From positions 1 through 18,802 of the forward strand of contig CANQUW010000117.1 in NCBI GenBank assembly GCA_947627145.1: a stretch of DNA of 18,802 nucleotides, in the 5' to 3' direction. The notes beneath the pieces are model-generated. The model saw nothing but the letters and a program-made list of their open reading frames with translations, did not search any database and was not told the origin of the DNA. This DNA comes from an uncultured Bacilli bacterium. GTDB lineage: Bacteria; Bacillota_I; Bacilli_A; RF39; UBA660. Position numbers and translations under genes: made by a program. Shown here one piece after another: positions 8,244 to 16,395 of the stretch; within the stretch, counting starts at the first letter, position 1, and each line of letters starts with the position of its first letter.

Positions 8244-9274
8244 AAAAAATAAATTTAGAAAATAAAAAAATATTAATCACAGGAAGTTCTGGATTTATAG
8301 GATATCATTTAACAAAAAAATTATTAGAAGAAAACAAAAGTATAAAAATAATAGGCTTAGATAATATGAATGATTATTATGATATTAGATTAAAAGAAAC
8401 AAGACTTAATAACTTATTAAAATTTAATAATTTTAAATTTATTAAAGGCAATATTGCTGATAAAGATTTAATATTAGATCTTTTCAAAAACGAAAATTTT
8501 GATATAGTTGTTAACCTTGCTGCACAAGCAGGAGTTAGATATTCAATTACAAATCCAGATGCTTATATAGAATCTAATATAATTGGATTTTACAACATTC
8601 TAGAAGCTTGTAGATATTATCAGGTTGAACATTTAGTATATGCATCATCTTCTTCTGTTTATGGTACAAACAAAAAAATCCCCTATTCTACTGACGACAA
8701 AGTAGATGATCCAGTTAGTTTATATGCTGCAACAAAAAAATCTGATGAATTACTTGCACATGCATATTCAAAATTATATAACATTCCAAGTACAGGATTA
8801 AGATTTTTTACAGTATATGGACCTTTAGGTAGACCTGATATGGCCTATTTTGGATTTACTAATAAACTATTAAATAATGAAACTATACAAATATTTAATC
8901 ATGGAAATTGTAAAAGAGATTTTACCTATATTGATGATATAACAGAAGGAATAAGTAGAGTTATAAAAGGAGTACCTGATACTGAAGTTCCCTACTCTAT
9001 TTATAATATAGGAAATGGTAGTCCTGTAAATCTATTAGAATTTGTAAACATTTTACAAGAAGAATTAATTAATGCTGAAGTATTACCAAAAGATTATGAT
9101 TTCAATTCTCATAAAAAATTAGTTGGTATACAAAAAGGTGATGTTCCAATTACTTATGCAGATACTACTAAATTAAAAAAAGATTTTGACTTTAAACCTA
9201 ATACAGATTTAAGAACGGGTTTAAGAGAATTTGCTAGATGGTATAAAAACTTTTATAAAGGAGACTTAAAATGA
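8240..9274 (+). CDS. UDP-glucuronate 4-epimerase (makes UDP-galacturonate)
   Basis: A 344-aa extended short-chain dehydrogenase. The NAD-binding G15-S-S-G18-F-I-G21 is near the N-terminus. The LDNMNDYYDIRLKETRL stretch is characteristic of UDP-glucuronate 4-epimerases (CapI/LspL group) rather than GalE or RmlB. The catalytic set is the SSSSVYG serine region and Y162-x3-K166, and the VYGPLGRPDMAYFGFT substrate loop also fits this group. It interconverts UDP-GlcA and UDP-GalA in the cytoplasm. The presence of UDP-glucose dehydrogenase later in the operon supplies its substrate and supports the specificity. Overlaps both neighbours by 4 nt, implying translational coupling. Confidence 0.88.
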   Translation: MKKINLENKKILITGSSGFIGYHLTKKLLEENKSIKIIGLDNMNDYYDIRLKETRLNNLLKFNNFKFIKGNIADKDLILDLFKNENFDIVVNLAAQAGVRYSITNPDAYIESNIIGFYNILEACRYYQVEHLVYASSSSVYGTNKKIPYSTDDKVDDPVSLYAATKKSDELLAHAYSKLYNIPSTGLRFFTVYGPLGRPDMAYFGFTNKLLNNETIQIFNHGNCKRDFTYIDDITEGISRVIKGVPDTEVPYSIYNIGNGSPVNLLEFVNILQEELINAEVLPKDYDFNSHKKLVGIQKGDVPITYADTTKLKKDFDFKPNTDLRTGLREFARWYKNFYKGDLK

Positions 9275-10395
9275 AAATAAAAGCAATAATAGCTAGAAAA
9301 TTTAATTCAATACAGAGATTACATGGTTTGAGGGTTCTAAATAAGACTTTAAACAGCAAAAAAGAAATAAAAAATGCTTTTAAACACTTTAAAAATGATA
9401 AATACATATCAATTAATAATGAAACATTAAATATATATGAAAAAGCCTTTTTAAAATTTATTTGGTATCAACCAACTGATAAAGATATAGCTATATCTTT
9501 CACTAACGCCAAAATAGAACCATATAAAATAAATAATAATACATTAGATAAATATGATCCAATATTAATTTGTATTGAAAAAAATGATTTAAAGAAAATA
9601 AAAATGATTATCAATCATCATAGAAAAATAGGAATCAAAAAATTTGTAATAGTAGATAACGAATCAAATGATGGTACAATAGAATATTTAGAAAAACAAA
9701 ATGATGTAGATTTATATATTTGTCATACACCATATACAACTCGTAACAAAGAAGCATGGACGAATAGAATACTCGCACACTATGGATTCGATAAATGGTA
9801 CTTATACGTAGATTCAGACGAATTATTTATTTACGATAATTGTGAAAATAAAAAAATATCTACTTTTATACAAGAATTAGAAGGTATCAATCAAAGACGA
9901 GTACCAGCATTGCTTACTGAAATGTATAATAAACAAAGTCTTTTCTCTAAAGTTTCAAATGATAATATTATTAAACAATATCGTTTTTATGACTATGATA
10001 CATATTATGAACAAAAAACCTCTCATTATGATGGTGTATTTGGAGGACCAAGAAGTCGCCTTTTTAAAATAAATCCATTATTAACAAAGTATCCTTTGTT
10101 TAAATTAAAAAAAGGTGATATACAAGCTTGGTCTCATTGGCAATTTCCATATAAAGACAGCTATAATTTAAAAATTAAAGGTGCCTTACTTCATTATAAA
10201 TTTTTAGATGGTGATTTAAATAAATATATAAACATAGTGAAAAAAGGCAACTATTCTTCTGATAGTGAAGAATACAAAGCATACATATCTTTTTATAATA
10301 AAAATAATAATATTTCTTTCTACGGAAAACATTCAAAAAAATATACAACATCAACAGAATTTTTTAAAAGTATAAAAATAAACAAAAAACATTAA
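9271..10395 (+). CDS. Glycosyltransferase family 2-like (Glyco_tranf_2_4 / GT92-like) protein
   Basis: A 374-aa protein. Residues 1-85 are a basic N-terminal extension without recognisable motif. From about residue 92 a GT-A domain begins: ILICIEKNDLKKIKMIINHH, then FVIVDNESNDGT (donor-binding DNxSxDGT), then a conserved N-K-E-A-W...Y-G-F-D-K-W-Y-L segment and D181-S-D183-E metal motif. This combination fits the Glyco_tranf_2_4 group common in capsule loci. Late HYDGVFGGPRSRLF and WSHWQFPYKD segments probably line the acceptor site. ATG 9271 overlaps the epimerase stop. Sugar donor unknown; a galacturonosyltransferase role is possible given the neighbour but not shown. Confidence 0.8.
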   Translation: MKIKAIIARKFNSIQRLHGLRVLNKTLNSKKEIKNAFKHFKNDKYISINNETLNIYEKAFLKFIWYQPTDKDIAISFTNAKIEPYKINNNTLDKYDPILICIEKNDLKKIKMIINHHRKIGIKKFVIVDNESNDGTIEYLEKQNDVDLYICHTPYTTRNKEAWTNRILAHYGFDKWYLYVDSDELFIYDNCENKKISTFIQELEGINQRRVPALLTEMYNKQSLFSKVSNDNIIKQYRFYDYDTYYEQKTSHYDGVFGGPRSRLFKINPLLTKYPLFKLKKGDIQAWSHWQFPYKDSYNLKIKGALLHYKFLDGDLNKYINIVKKGNYSSDSEEYKAYISFYNKNNNISFYGKHSKKYTTSTEFFKSIKINKKH

Positions 10396-10407
10396 TAGGA
10401 GGCAGTT

Positions 10408-11661
10408 ATGAAAAAAATACTAATTAAAATATTTGGTAAAGAACTATTGCACAATTGTAAAATTAGAATCATTTATATCATTAAACTACCAATAATAATA
10501 TTTATGAAAAAAATTAATACAAATAAAACGAAAGTAAAAAAAATAGATATTTTTTCTCAAAAAGATAAAAATATATTTTTTGGATATTATGATATAAATC
10601 CACTAAAAGATAATAAATTACTTGTGCACCGTATAAGAAAAAAAGCAGATACAAAAAAAGATTTAATAGATATTGGATTTTATGACATTAATACAAAAAA
10701 ATATACATTTTTAATTCAAAGTTCAGCTTGGTGTTGGCAACAAGGAGCAAGACTACGTTGGTCAAAAGAAAAAAACACTATAATTTATAATGATATTGAA
10801 AATAATCATTACTGTACTAGATATTTCAATATAAAAAATAAAAAAATTATAAAAACTATCTCTTATCCATTATATGATATTAATAAAGATGAAACATATG
10901 GAATAAGTATTAATTTTTCAAGATTACAAAGATTAAGACCAGGATATGGTTATGACAAACTTCCAGATTCAACAGAAAAAGATTTTCATCCTAAAAATGA
11001 TGGTTTATTTCTAGTTGATTTAAAAAGTAATACGAAAAAGTTATTAATATCCTTATATGACTTAGCAAAAGATATCAAAAATTATAAAGAATATGAGCAT
11101 TATATCAATCATGTTTGTTTCTCACCTAATGGAAAAAAAGTTATGTTTTTTCACTTATATACAAAACCAACTACATGGAAATGGAGAACTAGATTATGTA
11201 TATATGATATAGAAAAAAATGACTTACAAATTTTAGAAAAAGAAATGATCATTTCACATTATAATTGGATAGATGATTCTAATTTATTAACCACAACATT
11301 TAGTTACAATGGATTAACTAGAGATTATAGAATTTATAATTTAAAAAATAAAAATTATGAAATAATTGAAAATGAAAATTTAAAATTAGATGGTCATCCT
11401 ACTTTTGTAGGTAACAATAAATTTATATCTGATACTTATCCAAACAAACTTTATTTTCAACACTTATTTGAATTTGATATAAACAAAAATCAATACACAA
11501 AAATATTAGATATTTTTTCTAGTCCTCTATTAGAAGATGATCAAAGATGTGATTTACATCCTAGAGTTGTTAAGAATGGTATTATTATAGATTCAACTTT
11601 TAAAGGCAATAAAAGAAATATTATATTTATAAAAACAAAGAGTGATTATTATGGCAAGTAG
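10408..11661 (+). CDS. Beta-propeller protein resembling oligogalacturonate lyase (PL22-like), function unproven
   Basis: A 417-aa protein with an amphipathic or membrane-interacting N-terminus (residues about 17-34) and then propeller-type repeats, such as HVCFSPNGKKVMFF and the FYDINTKKY turns. Conserved-looking polar residues are R260/R262, H284 (SHYNW), H330 (DGHP) and Q379-R-C-D382-L-H384. From memory, Yersinia oligogalacturonate lyase uses R217, H242, H287 and Q350-x2-H353-x-H355. The order and the Q-x2-[HD]-x-H spacing match, with Asp replacing one His ligand. This is an inference from motif spacing. In an operon making UDP-GalA it could cleave or bind a uronic-acid polymer, or be a scaffold. 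AGGAGG precedes ATG 10408. Confidence 0.5.
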   Translation: MKKILIKIFGKELLHNCKIRIIYIIKLPIIIFMKKINTNKTKVKKIDIFSQKDKNIFFGYYDINPLKDNKLLVHRIRKKADTKKDLIDIGFYDINTKKYTFLIQSSAWCWQQGARLRWSKEKNTIIYNDIENNHYCTRYFNIKNKKIIKTISYPLYDINKDETYGISINFSRLQRLRPGYGYDKLPDSTEKDFHPKNDGLFLVDLKSNTKKLLISLYDLAKDIKNYKEYEHYINHVCFSPNGKKVMFFHLYTKPTTWKWRTRLCIYDIEKNDLQILEKEMIISHYNWIDDSNLLTTTFSYNGLTRDYRIYNLKNKNYEIIENENLKLDGHPTFVGNNKFISDTYPNKLYFQHLFEFDINKNQYTKILDIFSSPLLEDDQRCDLHPRVVKNGIIIDSTFKGNKRNIIFIKTKSDYYGK

Positions 11662-13054
11662 AAGTACAAAATTAGTTAAGAATACAGCTATTTTAACTTT
11701 TGGTACTATTTGTACTAAAGGTCTAATGTTTATCATGACTCCCCTATTTACAAGGTGGATATCACAATCAGCATATGGTACATTTGATTTACTATTAACG
11801 TATGTAACCTTATTATTACCTTTAATTACATTAGGGATATGTGAAGCTCTATTTAGATTTTTAGCTGGCAATGAAGAAAAAGACAAAAAAGCAATAGTTA
11901 CTAATGCTTTAGCTATTAGTTCAATTGGATTTATATTAAGTGGTATTGCTATCTTTACTATATCTTTATTTAGTAAAAGTATTAGTAGTGTTGCTTTATT
12001 GTTTTATATATTATTGTTTGTTGAAACTGGTTACAATTTTATGACTATGATTTTAAGAGGTTTTAAACAATTAACTACCTATACTATATCTAATATAATA
12101 TATTCTTTCTCAATGGCAATATTAACAACTATTTTAATTAAAATTTTTCATTTAGAATTAAACGGTATTGTATTAGGATATGCTTTAGGATATTTAATCA
12201 GTATCATTTATATGTCATTCAAATCAAAAATTTTTAAGTATATATCATTCAAACATATTGATTTAAAACTATTACTAAAAATGCTTAAATATTCTATACC
12301 AATGATACCTAATGCAATTTCTTGGTGGATAATGGATGCATCTGACAGAACTATTGTAAGTATTTTTTTAGGAACAAGTACAAATGCAATTTTATCAATT
12401 GCTCATAAAATACCTAATTTATGTCAAACGATATTTAATGTATTTCATTTATCATGGCAAGAAAATGCTATAGAAACAATGAATGATGATGACAGAGATA
12501 AATACTACAACAATATAATGAATAATATGATTAAATTACTAATATCACTATCATGTGTCATAATCTCATTTAATTTTTTATATTTCAAAATATTGTTTTC
12601 TAAAAATTATTTTTTAGGATATTTTCAAACACCTATTTTAATGTGTTCAATAATTTTCTCTATGTTATCAAATTTCATTGGTGGTATATATATTGCTACT
12701 ATGAAATCACATAAAAATGGAATTACAACTACAATTGCAGCAATTTTAAATATTATAATTCATTTAGCTTTAATTTCTAAATTAGGTCTTTATGCTGCAT
12801 CTATTTCTACTTTATGTTCATATATTAGTTTATTTATTATTAGATATATTGATATTAGAAAAACTATTAAATTAAAACTTAATAATGTTAATATTACTAT
12901 GATTTTAATCTTAATATATTTTTGCGCATGCCAATATGCAAACAATAATATTATAAACATCATAAATGTTTGTTTATCAATAATAATTTTTTACACATTT
13001 AATAAAGATTCAGTATTTAAAATATTTAAGAAGTTAGGAGTTGTTAAGAAATGA
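11651..13054 (+). CDS. wzx: Wzx-type polysaccharide flippase (MOP/PST family)
   Basis: A 467-aa membrane protein with 12 or more hydrophobic helices and almost no soluble domain. It begins [23 protein letters not shown], followed by [19 protein letters not shown], the classic opening of the polysaccharide transporter family; a second [22 protein letters not shown] segment marks the second half. It flips undecaprenyl-linked repeat units to the outer face. A GTG at 11642 lengthens the frame by three codons, but ATG 11651 with AAAGAGTG 8 nt upstream is preferred. It overlaps the preceding gene by 11 nt and the next by ATGA. Confidence 0.9.
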   Translation: MASRSTKLVKNTAILTFGTICTKGLMFIMTPLFTRWISQSAYGTFDLLLTYVTLLLPLITLGICEALFRFLAGNEEKDKKAIVTNALAISSIGFILSGIAIFTISLFSKSISSVALLFYILLFVETGYNFMTMILRGFKQLTTYTISNIIYSFSMAILTTILIKIFHLELNGIVLGYALGYLISIIYMSFKSKIFKYISFKHIDLKLLLKMLKYSIPMIPNAISWWIMDASDRTIVSIFLGTSTNAILSIAHKIPNLCQTIFNVFHLSWQENAIETMNDDDRDKYYNNIMNNMIKLLISLSCVIISFNFLYFKILFSKNYFLGYFQTPILMCSIIFSMLSNFIGGIYIATMKSHKNGITTTIAAILNIIIHLALISKLGLYAASISTLCSYISLFIIRYIDIRKTIKLKLNNVNITMILILIYFCACQYANNNIINIINVCLSIIIFYTFNKDSVFKIFKKLGVVKK

Positions 13055-14214
13055 AAATAGCAGTTGCAGGAACAGGTTATGTAGGACTTTCACTTGCTAC
13101 CCTACTAAGTCAAAAAAATGAGGTTGTAGCACTTGATGTAATAGAAGAAAAAGTAAATATGATTAATAAGAGAATATCCCCTATTAAAGATGAGAAGATA
13201 GAAGAATTCTTTAAAAACAAAGAATTAAGTTTAAAAGCTACTCTAGATTATAAAGAAGCTTTTAATAATGCAGAATACATCATAATTAGTACACCTACTA
13301 ATTATGATGAAGAACTTGATTACTTTGATACTACAAGTATTGAAGATGTAATAGAAAAAGTTATCAGTATGAATATTGATACTACTATGGTTATAAAGTC
13401 TACTATACCTGTCGGTTATATAAAAGAAATAAGAAAGAAATATAAAATAGATAATATATTATTTTCTCCAGAATTTTTAAGAGAAGGAAAAGCATTATAT
13501 GATAATTTATATCCATCAAGAATTATCGTTGGAGAAAAAAGTAAAAAAGCTGAAGTATTTGCTAATCTCTTAAAAGAAGGTGCAGAAAAAAAAGATATTC
13601 CTATATTATTTATGGATTCAACTGAGGCTGAAGCAGTAAAATTATTTGCTAATACTTATCTTGCTCTTAGAGTATCTTATTTTAATGAATTAGATACTTA
13701 TGCTGAAGTAAAAGGACTTAATACTAAAGATATTATAGATGGAGTATGTCTAGATCCTCGTATAGGTACACATTATAATAATCCATCATTTGGTTATGGA
13801 GGATATTGTCTTCCAAAAGATACTAAACAATTACTTGCTAATTATAAAAATGTTCCAAATAATATGATAGAAGCAATAGTTAAATCAAATGACACAAGAA
13901 AAAAGCATATCGCAACAATGATATTAAAGAAAAAACCTAAAATTGTTGGTATATATCGTCTAACAATGAAAAGTAATTCTGACAACTTTAGAAGTAGTGC
14001 TATACAAGATATAATAAATCATTTAAAGAAAAAAGTTAAAGTTATAATATATGAACCTATGACAAAAGATAAAACATTCAATGAATGTGAAATTATAAGC
14101 GATTTAAATGAATTTAAAAATAAATCAGATATAATAATTGCTAATCGTATTAATGATGAATTAGAAGATATAAAAGATAAAGTTTATACAAGAGATATTT
14201 ATATAAGAGATTAA
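13051..14214 (+). CDS. ugd: UDP-glucose 6-dehydrogenase
   Basis: A 387-aa NAD-dependent dehydrogenase that oxidises UDP-glucose twice to UDP-glucuronate. The N-terminal Rossmann fold has G7-T-G9-Y-V-G12. The central domain contains [14 protein letters not shown] and [21 protein letters not shown], and catalytic C253 sits in YGGYCLPKD, followed by the TKQLL stretch. The C-terminal domain ends with VKVIIYEPM. The length is that of the short bacterial form. It ends the operon and supplies the UDP-glucuronate used by the 4-epimerase. A terminator follows 34 nt after the stop. No Tyr-rich tail for kinase regulation is visible. Confidence 0.95.
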   Translation: MKIAVAGTGYVGLSLATLLSQKNEVVALDVIEEKVNMINKRISPIKDEKIEEFFKNKELSLKATLDYKEAFNNAEYIIISTPTNYDEELDYFDTTSIEDVIEKVISMNIDTTMVIKSTIPVGYIKEIRKKYKIDNILFSPEFLREGKALYDNLYPSRIIVGEKSKKAEVFANLLKEGAEKKDIPILFMDSTEAEAVKLFANTYLALRVSYFNELDTYAEVKGLNTKDIIDGVCLDPRIGTHYNNPSFGYGGYCLPKDTKQLLANYKNVPNNMIEAIVKSNDTRKKHIATMILKKKPKIVGIYRLTMKSNSDNFRSSAIQDIINHLKKKVKVIIYEPMTKDKTFNECEIISDLNEFKNKSDIIIANRINDELEDIKDKVYTRDIYIRD

Positions 14215-14247
14215 CTATAACATGATTAAAAGCAGAAATGTAATTAT

Positions 14248-14290
14248 AATAGAACTTTTTAAATATGTTTAAAAGTTCTATTATTTTTAT
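14248..14290 (+). terminator. Rho-independent terminator of the polysaccharide operon
   Basis: AATAGAACTTTT (14248-14259) pairs with AAAAGTTCTATT (14271-14282). The inner AAA/TTT can extend it with one bulged T. TATTTTTATC follows as the U tract. It lies 34 nt after the ugd stop codon. Confidence 0.85.
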
Positions 14291-14300
14291 CTTGATTTTT

Positions 14301-14325
14301 AGTATCATTTGTGATACTTTTATAT
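14301..14325 (+). terminator. Possible second, backup terminator
   Basis: AGTATCA (14301-14307) and TGATACT (14312-14318) form a perfect 7-bp stem with a TTTG loop, followed by TTTATAT. The 3' arm is also part of the larger inverted repeat at 14314-14349, so the two structures exclude each other. Confidence 0.4.
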
Positions 14326-14339
14326 AAAGGAAATATTAT
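14311..14339 (+). promoter_or_regulatory. Candidate promoter of the YhcG-like nuclease gene
   Basis: GTGATA (14311-14316), a 17-nt spacer and TATTAT (14334-14339) form the best -35/-10 pair. A shorter alternative is TTGATT (14292-14297) with extended TGTGATACT. The former overlaps the inverted repeat. Confidence 0.35.
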
Positions 14340-14349
14340 ATAAAAGTAT
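14314..14349. repeat. Perfect 14-bp inverted repeat upstream of the YhcG-like gene
   Basis: ATACTTTTATATAA (14314-14327) is the exact reverse complement of TTATATAAAAGTAT (14336-14349), with 8 nt between. AGGAGG of the next gene starts 6 nt later. It could be an operator or a leader hairpin; nothing in the sequence decides this. Confidence 0.7.
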
Positions 14350-14367
14350 TAATTAGGAGGTTCAATG

Positions 14368-15402
14368 ATGGATAATGACATAATAAAATTTGAGAAAGAA
14401 TTAAACAATACGTTTGATAGTATTAAAAAATTAATAATTAATAGTAGAAATAAAGTATACACTACTGTTAATACAGAAATGTTAAATTTATATTGGAATA
14501 TAGGAAAAGCCATAATGGAAATTCAACAAGGTAATGAAAGAGCTAGTTATGGAGAAACAGTATTAGAAAATTTATCTAAAAAATTAACAAAAGAATTTGG
14601 AAAGGGATTCTCAAAAAGAAATTTAGAAAGAATGAGAAAATTATATATATATTTTCCAATTGCGACAACACTGTCGACGCAATTGAGTTGGTCTCATTAC
14701 TTAGAACTTATAAAAATAGATGAAGATGATAAAAGAAATTTCTATATGAAAGAAGCTATTAATTCTAGATGGAGTGTGAGAGAACTCCAAAGACAAAAAG
14801 ATTCTTTATTGTACGAAAGATTAACTATATCATCTGATAAAGATAAAGTTTATAAATTATCAGAAAAAGGACAAATATTAAAAGAAAGTAAAGATATAAT
14901 TAAAGATCCTTTTGTGTTAGAATTTTTAGATATAAAAGAAAATACAAAATATAATGAAAACGATTTAGAAAAAAACATATTAGAGCATCTAAAAGAATTT
15001 CTACTTGAATTAGGTAAAGGTTTTAGTTTTATAGGAAGTCAAGTAAGATTAACATTAGGAGAAGAACATTTTTATCCAGATTTAGTTTTTTACAATCGAC
15101 TATTAAAATCTTTTGTTATTATAGATTTAAAAATTGGTAAAGTAACACATAGTGATATTGGACAAATGCAAATGTATGTTAATTACTATGATAGAGAAAT
15201 AAAACAAGATGATGAAAATAATACTATTGGAATACTACTATCAACTAATAAAAATGAAACAATTGTAAAATATACATTACCCGAAAATAATAAAACTATA
15301 TTCTCGTCTGAATATAAATTACACATGCCAACAAAAGAAGAATTAATAATGACTATAGAAGAAGAAAAGAAAAACTTTGAACTAAATAAAACTAGTCAAT
15401 AG
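14368..15402 (+). CDS. YhcG-like (DUF1016) PD-(D/E)XK nuclease domain protein
   Basis: A 344-aa two-domain protein. Residues about 10-150 are the DUF1016 N-terminal DNA-interaction region (LYWNIGKAIMEIQ, GYGETVL-like SYGETVL, FSKRNLERMRKLY, LSWSHYLELIKI). Residues about 175-330 are the nuclease domain, with active-site P237-D238 and D253-L-K255, then GQMQMYVNYYD. Family members are linked to restriction-modification and other accessory loci; their exact job is unsettled. AGGAGG (14355-14360) is 7 nt from ATG 14368 and only 4 nt from ATG 14365, so the second ATG is preferred. It has its own upstream inverted repeat and is separated from the polysaccharide operon by a terminator. Confidence 0.88.
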   Translation: MDNDIIKFEKELNNTFDSIKKLIINSRNKVYTTVNTEMLNLYWNIGKAIMEIQQGNERASYGETVLENLSKKLTKEFGKGFSKRNLERMRKLYIYFPIATTLSTQLSWSHYLELIKIDEDDKRNFYMKEAINSRWSVRELQRQKDSLLYERLTISSDKDKVYKLSEKGQILKESKDIIKDPFVLEFLDIKENTKYNENDLEKNILEHLKEFLLELGKGFSFIGSQVRLTLGEEHFYPDLVFYNRLLKSFVIIDLKIGKVTHSDIGQMQMYVNYYDREIKQDDENNTIGILLSTNKNETIVKYTLPENNKTIFSSEYKLHMPTKEELIMTIEEEKKNFELNKTSQ

Positions 15403-15446
15403 AATAACTATTAAAAGTAGACATATTATAATAAATTTTTACAAAG

Positions 15447-15473
15447 AAAAAAGGACCTATAAAGTCCTTTTAA
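15447..15473. terminator. Shared bidirectional terminator between convergent genes
   Basis: AAAAGGAC (15449-15456) and GTCCTTTT (15464-15471) form an 8-bp stem with a 7-nt loop. Read leftwards it is followed by TTTTTTCTTTG, a strong U tract for the surface-protein gene, whose stop is just 3 nt away. Read rightwards the tract is short (TTTTAATTA), so it is weaker for the YhcG-like gene. Confidence 0.8.
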
Positions 15474-16283
15474 TTAGTTAAATCTTTTCTTAAAAGTATA
15501 ACCAAGACCTAGAGTTGATACTGCAATTATACTAAGTAATAAACCTAAGTTTATATCAGCTGTATCAGCATTTTTTTCTGGTTGTTGTTCAGATTGTTCT
15601 TGATTTTCAGTAGCTGGAGTATCAGGATGATTTTCCTTATACTCTTCAATTGCAGCTTGTTCATCTTCTTCATCAAATTTAGCAGTAGCTTCTATTTCTC
15701 CTGGTGCTGCATCAGGATCAATAGTTAAAGTTACACTATCAGTATGAATATTAATAACAACAGTTTGGATATTATTTTGGCTATCTTTTCCTTCCCATTG
15801 AAGTTGAACTGTTTTAGATAAGACAGCACCTTCTCCATTTGATTTAATAATATCTTTTAACTCTTGTGAAGTAATTGGAACCCATAAAGTATAAGTACCA
15901 CCTTCTCCATCAACAACAGCATCTGAATCTTCTCTACAAGTTGATTCTCCTGCTCTTACCCAGCAAGCTTTTGTTAAATCTCCATCAGAATATTCTGGTG
16001 CTTTAACAGCAATACCAAACCAAGTAGCATCTTTTACTGGTCTTTCTTCTTCACCCTTATTTTCATCAATTACTTTTAAATCTTTGTTTTCGATTTCAAA
16101 AGTAGTAAGTTGATTTGTAGCATCTGCCTCTCCTTCAATTGGAGTTTCATAAGTAGCCATATGTTCTCCATTAGGTGTAATATCAGTAACTTTACCATAA
16201 GAACTAATTTCAAGTGCTGAAACTACTGGCATAACCATAAAAGCTGCAATTGCAACAAGCATAACCATTTGAATTTTTTTCAT
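15474..16283 (-). CDS. Secreted, C-terminally anchored surface protein of unknown function
   Basis: A 269-aa protein. Signal peptide: KK then a hydrophobic core, with probable cleavage after V21-S22-A23. The mature part is acidic and looks beta-rich; it holds two Cys (in ACWVRAGESTCRE) that could form a disulfide. Residues about 210-237 are a Glu/Gln/Pro-rich spacer. The C-terminus has N238-A-D-T-A242-D, a hydrophobic helix (about 246-262) and KKRFN, the layout of a cell-wall sorting signal, but with Ala where a sortase motif would have Pro. No known domain recognised. AAAGGAG is 10 nt upstream. It is more GC-rich than its neighbours and its promoter contains a G9 run, so variable expression is likely. 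Confidence 0.85.
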   Translation of the reverse strand: MKKIQMVMLVAIAAFMVMPVVSALEISSYGKVTDITPNGEHMATYETPIEGEADATNQLTTFEIENKDLKVIDENKGEEERPVKDATWFGIAVKAPEYSDGDLTKACWVRAGESTCREDSDAVVDGEGGTYTLWVPITSQELKDIIKSNGEGAVLSKTVQLQWEGKDSQNNIQTVVINIHTDSVTLTIDPDAAPGEIEATAKFDEEDEQAAIEEYKENHPDTPATENQEQSEQQPEKNADTADINLGLLLSIIAVSTLGLGYTFKKRFN

Positions 16284-16309
16284 ATCATCTATTCTCCTTT
16301 CCTATTTTA

Positions 16310-16338
16310 ATTATATAATGTACCCCCCCCCACGTCAA
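16310..16338 (-). promoter_or_regulatory. Near-consensus promoter with a G9 homopolymer in its spacer
   Basis: On the minus strand TTGACG (16338-16333) and a perfect TATAAT (16315-16310) are exactly 17 nt apart. Nine of those 17 nt are consecutive G (16331-16323). Transcription would begin near 16303. Gain or loss of a G would change the spacer length, the classic layout of a phase-variable promoter. Confidence 0.8.
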
Positions 16339-16369
16339 CTTTATACTCAAATTTTTTTCGACTTTACAC

Positions 16370-16395
16370 AAAAAAAGAATAGAAAATTTCTATTC
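16370..16395 (-). terminator. Terminator of the MATE-kinase fusion gene
   Basis: On the minus strand GAATAGA (16395-16389) pairs with TCTATTC (16383-16377) around 5 nt, followed by seven T (16376-16370). The gene's TAG stop (16392-16390) lies inside the stem. Confidence 0.8.

Noticed and set aside
13584..13595. Poly-A runs in coding regions as phase-variation sites
   Set aside because: Runs of 7-8 A are everywhere here and expected from Lys-rich, AT-rich coding sequence. Only the G9 run stands out.
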